A stretch of DNA of 7,665 nucleotides from Alphaproteobacteria bacterium UBA3307 (GCA_002361365.1 DEST01000037.1:1-7665), one strand, 5' to 3'. Shown: positions 1 through 4,929, counted from the stretch's first letter. The notes: generated from the letters alone by a model not told the origin. Numbers and translations are program-made.

Positions 1-677
1 TGCTGTTTATTGATAACATTTTCCGCTTTACTCAAGCAGGTTCTGAAGTTTCCGCTTTGCTCGGACGTATTCCGTCTGCCGTGGGATATCAACCGACATT
101 GGGCACGGATATGGGGGCAATGCAAGAGCGTATTACCTCAACCAAAGATGGCTCCATTACCTCAGTGCAAGCGGTGTATGTTCCGGCCGACGACTTAACC
201 GATCCGGCACCGGCAACTACCTTTGCACACTTAGATGCAACGACAGTGTTATCGCGTAAAATTTCCGAATTGGGTATATATCCGGCGGTTGACCCGCTAG
301 ATTCGACCAGCCGTGCATTATCGCCGGAAATTGCCGGCAAAGAACATTATGAAACGGCACGTCGCGTACAAGAAATTTTGCAAAAATATAACTCTTTGCA
401 AGATATTATTGCCATTTTAGGTATGGATGAATTGTCGGAAGAAGACCGGCAAATTGTTTCCAGAGCACGTAAAATTCAGCGCTTTTTATCGCAACCTTTC
501 CATGTGGCTGAAGTATTCACCGGTTTGAAAGGTGTTTATGTAAACCTCGAAGATACGATTAAAGGATTTAAAGGTATTTTAGATGGTTTGTACGACGATT
601 TGCCGGAAGCTGCATTCTATATGGTCGGCACTATTGAAGAAGCAATCGCTAAAGCTGAAAGTATGAAAGAGAAGTAA
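1..677 (+). CDS. atpD: F1Fo ATP synthase subunit beta, C-terminal part (5' end outside window)
   Basis: This is the catalytic beta subunit of the F1 sector, which makes ATP on the cytoplasmic face of the inner membrane. The reading frame is open from the first complete codon at position 3, so the N-terminal half with the P-loop lies upstream of the window. The visible 224 residues begin LFIDNIFRFTQAGSEVSALL, the strongly conserved stretch after the Walker B strand. They continue with GRIPSAVGYQPTL, QERITSTKDGSITSVQAVYV, PADDLTDPAPATTFAHLDAT and GIYPAVDPLDSTSR, then the helical C-terminal domain ending ESMKEK. The DELSEE catch-loop motif that contacts gamma is present (G-M-D-E-L-S-E-E-D). A minor deviation is TLGTDMG where many homologues have TLATDMG or TLATEMG. 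The stop is followed after 2 nt by the atpC start, so the two genes are co-transcribed. Identification is very secure. Confidence 0.98.
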   Translation, partial: LFIDNIFRFTQAGSEVSALLGRIPSAVGYQPTLGTDMGAMQERITSTKDGSITSVQAVYVPADDLTDPAPATTFAHLDATTVLSRKISELGIYPAVDPLDSTSRALSPEIAGKEHYETARRVQEILQKYNSLQDIIAILGMDELSEEDRQIVSRARKIQRFLSQPFHVAEVFTGLKGVYVNLEDTIKGFKGILDGLYDDLPEAAFYMVGTIEEAIAKAESMKEK

Positions 678-679
678 TA

Positions 680-1045
680 ATGGCTCAAAATATTACGCTA
701 CAAATATTTACGCCGGAAAAAACGGCCGTTAATCGCAAGGTTTATCGTGTGGTGTTGCCTTATGGCACAACCAATCTGACGGTTATTGAGAATCGTGCAC
801 CGACCTCACTGATATTGCAAGATGGTGCTCTGCATGTCTTGAATGAAGATGACTCGATTGCCGACACCTATTTTCTGGATGATGGTGTGGTTGATGTTGC
901 GGATAACGTGTGCAAAATTTCTACCAGACATATTATTCATCGTTCGAAAATAAGCGTAGAACGGGCTCGTGAATTACTGGTGAAAGAACCACAAAACGAA
1001 TCTTATTATCAAGCGATTATCAATTATTTGGAAAATTTTGGGTAA
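680..1045 (+). CDS. atpC: F1Fo ATP synthase subunit epsilon
   Basis: Epsilon is the small rotor subunit of F1. It links gamma to the c-ring and can inhibit ATP hydrolysis. The 121-residue product starts MAQNITLQIFTPEKTAVNRK and has the N-terminal beta-sandwich pattern of the family: an early TPE segment, then the LPYGTTNLTVIENRAPTSLI block and the DDGVVDVADNVCKI block. The C-terminal helical part (about residues 91-121, from ISVERARELL) is short. The whole protein is below the usual 130-140 residues, so the second regulatory helix may be reduced. The start is 2 nt after the atpD stop, preceded only by a weak AGAGAAG purine stretch, so translational coupling to atpD is likely. It is the last gene of the operon, as in other alphaproteobacterial F1 clusters, and a strong terminator follows. 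Confidence 0.95.
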   Translation: MAQNITLQIFTPEKTAVNRKVYRVVLPYGTTNLTVIENRAPTSLILQDGALHVLNEDDSIADTYFLDDGVVDVADNVCKISTRHIIHRSKISVERARELLVKEPQNESYYQAIINYLENFG

Positions 1046-1060
1046 AATAAAGAATTAACA

Positions 1061-1114
1061 CACGAAAAAAAAATCCTGTTTATCCAGTTAAGGATAGACA
1101 GGATTTTTTTCGTG
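1061..1114 (+). terminator. Intrinsic terminator of the atp operon, near-symmetric
   Basis: The stem is ATCCTGT (1073-1079) with ACAGGAT (1098-1104), plus an inner TATCC (1081-1085)/GGATA (1092-1096). The T-run 1104-1110 follows. An A-run (1065-1073) on the other side and flanking CACG/CGTG make it nearly symmetric, so it could also work on the minus strand. Confidence 0.9.
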
Positions 1115-1207
1115 ATGAAATAAGACGTAATCAAATAAATAAAAAATTTTCCACAAATAACTATATGAATTTTAGTTGTATTTTGGACTCATACACATAA
1201 ATAACAA

Positions 1208-1223
1208 ATACCATATATTGTTT
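1208..1223 (+). promoter_or_regulatory. NrdR box 1 (distal)
   Basis: ATACCATATATTGTTT matches the known NrdR operator consensus acaCwAtATaTwGtgt at the core (C-AtATaT-G) with one deviation at the first W. NrdR is the ATP/dATP-sensing repressor of ribonucleotide reductase genes. Taken with the second box one 31-bp step downstream, this is convincing. Confidence 0.75.
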
Positions 1224-1224
1224 A

Positions 1225-1257
1225 TTTACTTTTTATTAACACTATATATAGTATAGA
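1225..1257 (+). promoter_or_regulatory. Probable sigma70 promoter of the NrdD-domain gene
   Basis: Candidate elements are -35 TTTACT (1225-1230) and -10 TATAGT (1247-1252), spacer 16, or an alternative -10 TATAGA (1252-1257). The whole 1115-1299 interval is very AT-rich. I see no FNR half-site pair (TTGAT-N4-ATCAA). The exact hexamers are uncertain. Confidence 0.5.
1239..1254 (+). promoter_or_regulatory. NrdR box 2 (proximal)
   Basis: ACACTATATATAGTAT matches the NrdR consensus acaCwAtATaTwGtgt at all but one position. The 31-bp spacing from box 1 equals about three helical turns, the arrangement known for paired NrdR boxes upstream of RNR operons. The box overlaps the likely -10 region of the downstream gene, so binding should repress. 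Confidence 0.85.
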
Positions 1258-1299
1258 TATATTAGAAAACAACAAAACATTTTTTAAGGAGAATATACA

Positions 1300-1512
1300 A
1301 TGAACGTTATCAATTTTAATGATATTGCATTAACCGACGCAGAACGCCAACCATGTGAAGTATGGACTCGTGTTATGGGATATCACCGTCCGGTTTCTGA
1401 ATTTAACAAAGGGAAAAAATCTGAGTACTATTCTCGCAAGTGTTTTGTTGAAGAAAAAGCGATGCAACATCTCGATTCGAAAGATGAATCTTGTGCTTGT
1501 GCCGCAGAATAA
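1300..1512 (+). CDS. Stand-alone NrdD C-terminal glycyl-radical domain (class III ribonucleotide reductase)
   Basis: The 70-residue product carries CEVWTRVMGYHRPVSEFNKG at residues 19-38. This corresponds to the last segment of anaerobic ribonucleoside-triphosphate reductase NrdD, whose glycyl radical lies in an R-V-x-G-Y motif followed by an FN-x-GK motif. Here R24-V25-M26-G27-Y28 and F35-N36-K37-G38-K39 keep both, so Gly27 is the candidate radical site. Cys19, Cys48, Cys65 and Cys67 are possible metal or redox residues. The catalytic barrel of NrdD (normally several hundred residues) is absent and no upstream coding frame exists, so this is a separate gene, not a visible truncation. It has a strong AAGGAG site 8 nt before ATG, its own terminator, and two NrdR boxes upstream, which independently tie it to deoxynucleotide synthesis. 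Whether it complements a catalytic subunit elsewhere is inference. No nrdD or nrdG is present in the window. Confidence 0.85.
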   Translation: MNVINFNDIALTDAERQPCEVWTRVMGYHRPVSEFNKGKKSEYYSRKCFVEEKAMQHLDSKDESCACAAE

Positions 1513-1541
1513 TTATTGTTTTAACTTTTCAAAAACTCTGG

Positions 1542-1577
1542 AAACTTCCGTTTTTCGCCATTCGGGAGTTTTTTTTT
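1542..1577 (+). terminator. Intrinsic terminator after the NrdD-domain gene
   Basis: Stem AAACTTCCG (1542-1550) pairs with CGGGAGTTT (1563-1571) with one G-U wobble, closing a 12-nt loop. A T-run extends to 1577. Confidence 0.85.
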
Positions 1578-1598
1578 ATATCTACTTCACATCTGTTC

Positions 1599-1627
1599 TT
1601 GACAATGTTGATTTGAATGAATATACT
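1599..1627 (+). promoter_or_regulatory. Near-consensus sigma70 promoter of the small unrecognised gene
   Basis: -35 TTGACA (1599-1604) and -10 TATACT (1622-1627) are separated by 17 bp. Transcription should begin near 1634. The promoter therefore excludes the ATG at 1617 as a start for the following ORF. Confidence 0.8.
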
Positions 1628-1658
1628 GAAAGTCAGAAAAATTTATTTTTATTATATT

Positions 1659-1916
1659 ATGAGAAAAGTACAAACAAGTGGGCTCGGCTTAGCTTTGAAA
1701 TTGATTATTGTAAGCCACGAGAACGAATCGGAAAATAATAAAACGATTCGAAATGGTGTTGTCAAAATGCTCGAAAGCAAAATGCGTGAAATCACGTTTA
1801 TTGATGAGGAAGAAGTTCCTGTGCTTATTGAGCAAATCAACAAAATTTCAGCAAAAGAGCCCATTGTAGCAGAAGAGGTGTTACAACTGATTAAAAAGTT
1901 TCACCCTAATCTGTAG
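1659..1916 (+). CDS. Small protein of unknown function (85 aa; start uncertain)
   Basis: I do not recognise this protein. From the ATG at 1659 it has 85 residues: a basic N-terminus (MRKVQTSGLGLALKLIIVSH), then an acidic, helix-prone C-terminal half with alternating charge (about residues 54-85, including EEEVPVLIEQINKISAKEP and the end IKKFHPNL). No signal peptide, cysteine pair or catalytic motif is apparent. An upstream in-frame ATG at 1617 lies before the predicted transcription start and is rejected. The 1659 start has no clear Shine-Dalgarno site. An internal ATG at 1767 would give 49 residues, also without a good site. Support for a real gene is its own near-consensus promoter and its own terminator just after the stop. 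A non-coding or dual-function transcript is the alternative. Confidence 0.5.
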   Translation: MRKVQTSGLGLALKLIIVSHENESENNKTIRNGVVKMLESKMREITFIDEEEVPVLIEQINKISAKEPIVAEEVLQLIKKFHPNL

Positions 1917-1923
1917 ATTGATT

Positions 1924-1965
1924 AGAGTCTGTTATCCAGCCAGTGGATATTCAGGCTCTTTTTTT
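1924..1965 (+). terminator. Intrinsic terminator after the small unrecognised gene
   Basis: AGAGTCTG (1924-1931) pairs with CAGGCTCT (1952-1959) with one wobble. An inner TATCC (1933-1937)/GGATA (1945-1949) extends the stem. A T-run follows to 1965. Confidence 0.9.
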
Positions 1966-1972
1966 ATCTTTC

Positions 1973-2000
1973 TTGACATTTATCCACATTTAGCTAAACT
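1973..2000 (+). promoter_or_regulatory. Sigma70 promoter of the CoA-transferase operon
   Basis: -35 TTGACA (1973-1978) and -10 TAAACT (1995-2000) with a 16-bp spacer. It starts 8 bp after the preceding terminator T-run. AAGGAG at 2015-2020 lies 5 nt before the ATG. Confidence 0.7.
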
Positions 2001-2025
2001 GAATGACAGTTTTTAAGGAGATTCT

Positions 2026-2688
2026 ATGGTCAAGATAATTACGCCTCACGAGGCAGTGCAATTTTTCAGCAATAATCAAACGATTATGATTGGCGGTTTC
2101 TTAAACTGCGGCGTTCCGGAATTGGTAATTGATGAGCTAATAAAAACATCTCTAAGCGGATTTACACTTATTTCCAATGATACCGGCGAAGCCTACAAAA
2201 ATCGAGGCAAATTGATATGTACAGGCAAAATCAAAAAAGCGATTGTGTCCCATATCGGCACAAATTCAGAAACAGTACGTTTATATAACGAAGGAAAAAT
2301 TGAAGTAGATTTGCAGCCGCAAGGCTCGCTTGCCGAGCGAATCCGTGCCGACGGCGCCGGATTGGGCGGTATTTTGACTCCGGTCGGAATTGGTACCGAA
2401 ATCGAAAAGGGCAAACAAAAAATTATGGTAAACAACAAACAATATCTGTTGGAAACCCCGCTTCATGCTGACATTGCACTTGTTTATGCCACCTATGCCG
2501 ATAAATTCGGTAATTTGGCATTTCACGGTTCAACTCGCAACTTTAACGTGTTGATGCCGATGGCGGCCGATGTGGTTATTGTTGAAGCCGAGCATCTTAT
2601 TGATGAGCCGCTCTCACCGGACGAAGTTGTTGTACCGGGGATTTTTGTTGATTATCTCATTGATGGAGGAGCAAATGGAGCTGACTAA
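2026..2688 (+). CDS. atoD: Family I CoA-transferase, subunit A (acetoacetate/butyrate type)
   Basis: This is the alpha subunit of a two-subunit 3-oxoacid/acyl CoA-transferase. Such enzymes move CoA between a donor acyl-CoA and a carboxylic acid in the cytoplasm. The 220 residues match the usual subunit length. Family landmarks in order are TIMIGGFLNCGVPE near residues 19-32, the ISNDTG segment, VSHIGTN, LQPQGSLAERIRADGAGLGG and LTPVGIGTEIEKGK, then ETPLHADIALVYATYADKFG and the closing VVVPGIFVDYLI. It resembles AtoD and clostridial CtfA. The substrate (acetoacetate, butyrate, acetate or succinate) cannot be fixed from sequence. The gene has its own promoter and a good AAGGAG site, and overlaps the beta-subunit gene by 14 bp, which suggests coupled translation and matched stoichiometry. 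No neighbouring thiolase, dehydrogenase or regulator gene is present. Confidence 0.93.
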   Translation: MVKIITPHEAVQFFSNNQTIMIGGFLNCGVPELVIDELIKTSLSGFTLISNDTGEAYKNRGKLICTGKIKKAIVSHIGTNSETVRLYNEGKIEVDLQPQGSLAERIRADGAGLGGILTPVGIGTEIEKGKQKIMVNNKQYLLETPLHADIALVYATYADKFGNLAFHGSTRNFNVLMPMAADVVIVEAEHLIDEPLSPDEVVVPGIFVDYLIDGGANGAD

Positions 2689-3322
2689 AGAACAAACGCA
2701 TGAGCTTATTGCCCGCCGAGTCGCACAAGAATTTTGTGACGGCGATGTTGTGACTTTAGGAATCGGCTTACCGACCAAAGCGGTCAGTTATCTGCCGGAA
2801 AATATCAATATAATCGTTCAATCCGAAAACGGTGTTTTAGGTGTCGGAACTTATCAAGACGAAACAACCAGCGATGTCCATATTACAAATGCCGGCGGTG
2901 TCGGTGTTACCATAAATCCGGGAGGTTGCTGCGTCGATAGTCTGATGTCGTTTGCCATGATGCGCGGCGGTCATATCGACGTTACGGTTTTGGGAGCGTT
3001 GCAAGTAGATGCCGAGGGTAATCTGGCCAACTGGTGTATTCCGGGAAAATTCACTCCGGGAATGGGTGGAGCCATGGATTTGGTTGTCGGAACCAAACGT
3101 CTGATTGTGGCAATGGAGCACACGGCGAAAGGTGCGCCGAAAATCTTAAAAAAATGCACTTTACCGCTAACCGCCGCTCACAAAGTAAATATGATTATTA
3201 CCGAAAAGGCGGTGTTTGAGATATTGCCGCGCGGCTTGGTTTTACGCGAAATTTCCCCATATTCTTCGCTCGAGGACATACGATTGACAACCGACGCCGA
3301 TTTTGAAGTTGAGTTAAGGTAA
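2675..3322 (+). CDS. atoA: Family I CoA-transferase, subunit B (catalytic glutamate subunit)
   Basis: The beta subunit supplies the catalytic glutamate that forms the enzyme-CoA thioester. I place the start at 2675 because GGAGG (2665-2669) precedes it by 5 nt and because the 215-residue product MELTKEQTHELIARRVAQEF then fits the family length. A longer frame from 2570 would run far into the alpha gene. The S-E-N-G motif is present in QSENGVLGVG, with Glu51 as the expected nucleophile. It is followed by NAGGVGVTINPGGCCVDSLM, SFAMMRGGHIDVTVLGALQV, GNLANWCIPGKFTPGMGGAM, MEHTAKGAPKILKKCTLPLT and the C-terminal RGLVLREISP. These are hallmark blocks of AtoA, ScoB and CtfB. The product should pair with the overlapping subunit A gene. 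A terminator lies about 100 bp downstream. The intervening 3323-3423 holds nothing I can identify. Confidence 0.93.
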   Translation: MELTKEQTHELIARRVAQEFCDGDVVTLGIGLPTKAVSYLPENINIIVQSENGVLGVGTYQDETTSDVHITNAGGVGVTINPGGCCVDSLMSFAMMRGGHIDVTVLGALQVDAEGNLANWCIPGKFTPGMGGAMDLVVGTKRLIVAMEHTAKGAPKILKKCTLPLTAAHKVNMIITEKAVFEILPRGLVLREISPYSSLEDIRLTTDADFEVELR

Positions 3323-3423
3323 AATCAATGTGAATATGGCACATCATCTTTGGACACCGTAAAGCAAACCGAAAATATCGTTCATCGCCATGCGGTCTGA
3401 GTAATAATAATGCCACTTTTTAA

Positions 3424-3457
3424 CAACACCGCAACATCGCAGTGTTGACTTTTTTTA
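3424..3457 (+). terminator. Intrinsic terminator of the CoA-transferase operon
   Basis: CAACAC (3424-3429) pairs with GTGTTG (3442-3447), with an inner GC/GC after one mismatch. A T-run follows at 3450-3456. The 3' arm and T-run overlap the -35 element of the next promoter. Confidence 0.75.
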
Positions 3458-3473
3458 TAAATCCATTTATCGT
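3445..3473 (+). promoter_or_regulatory. Probable promoter of the structured RNA
   Basis: -35 TTGACT (3445-3450) and -10 TATCGT (3468-3473), spacer 17. The predicted start near 3480 falls exactly at the 5' base of the first hairpin of the RNA, which supports the assignment. The -10 matches consensus at 4 of 6 positions. Confidence 0.6.
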
Positions 3474-3590
3474 TAACTTCAGGTATGGAAGACCATACTC
3501 AGGGCGTCGAAAACCCTGTTCATTAAAATAGATAGTCGCTGGAGCATAAGCGACTTAAATATATATGCCGGCTTCTGTCCTTCTTTAAGG

Positions 3591-3640
3591 GCGGATGTCG
3601 GCTAAATAAGGCTATGCCGAATAAGCCGAGCCGCTTTTTT
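3591..3640 (+). terminator. Candidate internal (alternative) terminator inside the structured RNA
   Basis: GCGG (3591-3594) with CCGC (3631-3634) and TCGGCT (3598-3603) with AGCCGA (3624-3629) form a two-part stem. Six Ts follow (3635-3640). It uses the 3' arm of hairpin H4, so it is mutually exclusive with H4. This suggests switching, but only from inspection. Confidence 0.4.
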
Positions 3641-3671
3641 ATCTATTTTAATGACGGTTTTCGAACATCCG

Positions 3672-3699
3672 CCCGCTTTCATACGAAAGTGGGTTTTTT
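3672..3699 (+). terminator. Intrinsic terminator at the 3' end of the structured RNA
   Basis: CCCGCTTTC (3672-3680) pairs with GAAAGTGGG (3685-3693), 9 bp with one G-U, loop ATAC, then T6. Its first three bases are shared with the competing segment 3665-3674. It lies 30 nt upstream of the next start codon. Confidence 0.9.
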
Positions 3700-3729
3700 G
3701 TTTTATGTAACTTAATGAAAGGACAAAAG

Positions 3730-4146
3730 ATGAAAAAGATATTATTACTAAGTCTTCTGTATTTATGTTCATGTGCAAATTTAGGTGAACAATTTCAAAC
3801 CAAGCCCGTACCACAAAACGACGCAGTTGTCTACTTTTACAGACCTTGGAAATATGTCGGAGGCGGTTTATCACCAGACGTACAAGAAAATGGAAAGACA
3901 ATCGTAACAATGTATAATGGTGGCTATTATCCGCATTATACATCAGAAGGAAAACATATTTATACTGTAGAAAGTTTTGAAAACACAGATTCAATAACCA
4001 TAGATACACTTGCCGGTCATGAATACTATGTAACAACAGGTGTTAATTGGGGGGCATTAACCGGTCGATATAATATCAAAATTGTTTCAGACCAACAAAG
4101 AGCTCTTTCTGAAATTAAAGAATGCAAATTAATAAAAAAGGACTAA
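3730..4146 (+). CDS. DUF2846-like lipoprotein
   Basis: This is a predicted envelope lipoprotein of 138 residues. The N-terminus MKKILLLSLLYLCSCANLGE has a lysine pair, a hydrophobic core and an L-C-S-C lipobox, giving Cys15 as the lipidated residue. The mature part fits the DUF2846 pattern: VVYFYRPWKYVGGG (33-46), PDVQENGKTIV, NGGYYPHY, a G-K-H-x-Y turn, a late AGHEYYVTTGVNWG strand and the C-terminal ELEECKL-like end (here EIKECKL). The family's function is not known to me. AAAGGA at 3718-3723 lies 6 nt before the ATG at 3730, so I prefer it over the in-frame ATG at 3715. The next gene begins 4 nt after the stop, so the two are an operon. No separate promoter is obvious after the RNA terminator, so expression may depend on read-through from the structured RNA. 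Confidence 0.8.
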   Translation: MKKILLLSLLYLCSCANLGEQFQTKPVPQNDAVVYFYRPWKYVGGGLSPDVQENGKTIVTMYNGGYYPHYTSEGKHIYTVESFENTDSITIDTLAGHEYYVTTGVNWGALTGRYNIKIVSDQQRALSEIKECKLIKKD

Positions 4147-4150
4147 CACT

Positions 4151-4570
4151 ATGAAAAAATTACTGATTTTATGTACCGTTATCGGCATTTTACCATTGAT
4201 GCTAGGATGTGCTACTATTATGCGTGATAATATTGAGCCGATTACCTTAAATTCAAGTCCGACAAAAGTAAATATTAGAATTGTCGATAAAAACGGAGTA
4301 ACTGTTTTTGAGGGACAAACACCGACAACCATTAACTTAAAAACCTCGTCCAGCGGCTATTTTAATCCTCAACATTATACTGTGTATGCGCACAAAGAAG
4401 GGTATGAAGATTATCAAACACGAATCGATTATCATATCAGCGGTTGGTACTGGGGAAATATCATCTTTGGCGGTTTAATCGGAATATTAATCATTGACCC
4501 GATTTCCGGCGATATGTATTACTTGGAAAAAGATGATCCGCATATCAACATGACACCAATTAAAGAGTGA
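4151..4570 (+). CDS. Lipoprotein with PEGA-like domain and GNIIFGGLIG segment
   Basis: This is a predicted lipoprotein of 139 residues. The signal peptide MKKLLILCTVIGILPLMLGC ends in an M-L-G-C lipobox (Cys20). After ATIMRDNIEPITLNSSPTKV comes a small beta-sandwich of PEGA style: a VNIRIVDKNGVTVFEGQTPT block (40-59) and a YTVYAHKEGYEDYQ block (76-89). Then follows SGWYWGNIIFGGLIGILIID (97-116), a glycine-rich hydrophobic stretch common in small proteobacterial lipoproteins of this kind. It could associate with membrane but is short for a transmembrane helix. The ending DPISGDMYYLEKDDPHI fits the same family. AAAGGA (4137-4142) precedes the start by 8 nt and overlaps the end of the upstream lipoprotein gene. 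Its role is unknown; pairing with the DUF2846-like gene suggests a shared envelope function. Confidence 0.8.
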   Translation: MKKLLILCTVIGILPLMLGCATIMRDNIEPITLNSSPTKVNIRIVDKNGVTVFEGQTPTTINLKTSSSGYFNPQHYTVYAHKEGYEDYQTRIDYHISGWYWGNIIFGGLIGILIIDPISGDMYYLEKDDPHINMTPIKE

Positions 4571-4604
4571 GTGAGTTAGTTGGCTCACTAAACTTTTCAT
4601 CCAT

Positions 4605-4641
4605 CACGCCTTAAATTTGCATTAGTCAAATTTAAGGCGTG
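4605..4641. repeat. Perfect 15-bp inverted repeat
   Basis: CACGCCTTAAATTTG (4605-4619) is exactly complementary to CAAATTTAAGGCGTG (4627-4641) around a 7-nt loop. It is followed at once by a small CCCC/GGGG hairpin. There is no T-run, so it is not a standard intrinsic terminator, but it could protect the 3' end of the lipoprotein mRNA. Confidence 0.85.
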
Positions 4642-4663
4642 CCCCAATAGGGGGCGATAAACA

Positions 4664-4713
4664 AACAGATACTGGCTTCTACTGCACAAACGGATAAAGC
4701 CGGCACATCTGTT
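4664..4713. repeat. Long two-part hairpin of unknown function
   Basis: AACAGAT (4664-4670)/ATCTGTT (4707-4713) stacks on CTGGCTT (4672-4678)/AAGCCGG (4697-4703) with one wobble, leaving an 18-nt loop. A weak CTTG/CAAG hairpin (4734-4746) and T6 (4750-4755) follow. This could be the 3' part of an unknown small RNA. Confidence 0.5.
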
Positions 4714-4929
4714 AAATAAGCAAACGTGATTGCCTTGTTATTCAAGTAGTTTTTTCGTAACGTTATATTTAACAAAATTGTTGAAAAAGCAAGCTCGTCA
4801 TTCCGCGCTAAAGGCGAAAGAGACGAAGACGTCCTTGGACAATCTTCTTAGGCACTGCAATCGCCGCCTTATAACATCAAAGGTCGCACAGCGCACTGTC
4901 TAACAATGCCTCCTATAAAAATAAAAATT

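Larger units (their letters stand above)
3480..3700 (+). ncRNA. Unrecognised structured RNA (about 220 nt), free-standing or leader of the lipoprotein operon
   Basis: No ORF fits here, but pairing is extensive. Hairpin H1 is GTATGG (3483-3488)/CCATAC (3493-3498) with an AAGA loop. H2 is CAGGG (3500-3504)/CCCTG (3514-3518). A perfect 15-bp helix, 3520-3534 with 3640-3654, closes a domain. Inside it are H3, GTCGCT (3535-3540)/AGCGAC (3549-3554), and H4, GCCGGC (3567-3572)/GTCGGC (3597-3602), continued by TCTGTCCTT (3574-3582)/AAGGGCGGA (3587-3595) with a CTTT loop. The 3' end is a strong terminator. GGGCGGATGT (3589-3598) is also perfectly complementary to ACATCCGCCC (3665-3674), which is either a pseudoknot or a competing fold. 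It is not recognisable as RNase P, SRP, 6S or tmRNA. It lies upstream of, and in the same orientation as, the lipoprotein pair. Confidence 0.7.

Noticed and set aside
1617..1658. Upstream ATG for the small unrecognised gene.
   Set aside because: It lies upstream of the predicted transcription start and overlaps the promoter.
1355..1738. 127-codon + strand ORF overlapping the NrdD-domain gene.
   Set aside because: It is an out-of-frame shadow that runs through the terminator and the next promoter.
2570..2674. N-terminal extension of CoA-transferase subunit B.
   Set aside because: It overlaps the subunit A coding sequence, has non-family composition, and a good ribosome site favours 2675.
3654..3675. 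T-arm-like TTCGAAC in the structured RNA (tRNA or tmRNA acceptor).
   Set aside because: The flanking stem has a T-T mismatch, and no acceptor stem, CCA or anticodon arm accompanies it.
3602..4036. Minus-strand 144-codon ORF.
   Set aside because: It is antisense to the structured RNA and to a convincing lipoprotein gene, and shows no family motif.
4605..4641. Inverted repeat as an ordinary intrinsic terminator of the lipoprotein operon.
   Set aside because: No T-run follows on either strand, so it is listed as an inverted repeat only.
4632..4745. Minus-strand 37-codon open frame from a TTG start.
   Set aside because: No Shine-Dalgarno site, a rare start codon, and the end lies inside the inverted repeat; it may simply be a by-product of the hairpins.
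4651..4755. tmRNA-like stretch: GGGGGCGAT, ACTGGCTTCTAC and AAATAAGCAAACG resemble tmRNA 5' and resume regions.
   Set aside because: The would-be tag reads ANVIALLFK and lacks the usual small-hydrophobic ending. There is no T-arm TTCGA upstream as a permuted alphaproteobacterial tmRNA would need, and the dominant fold is a simple nested hairpin.
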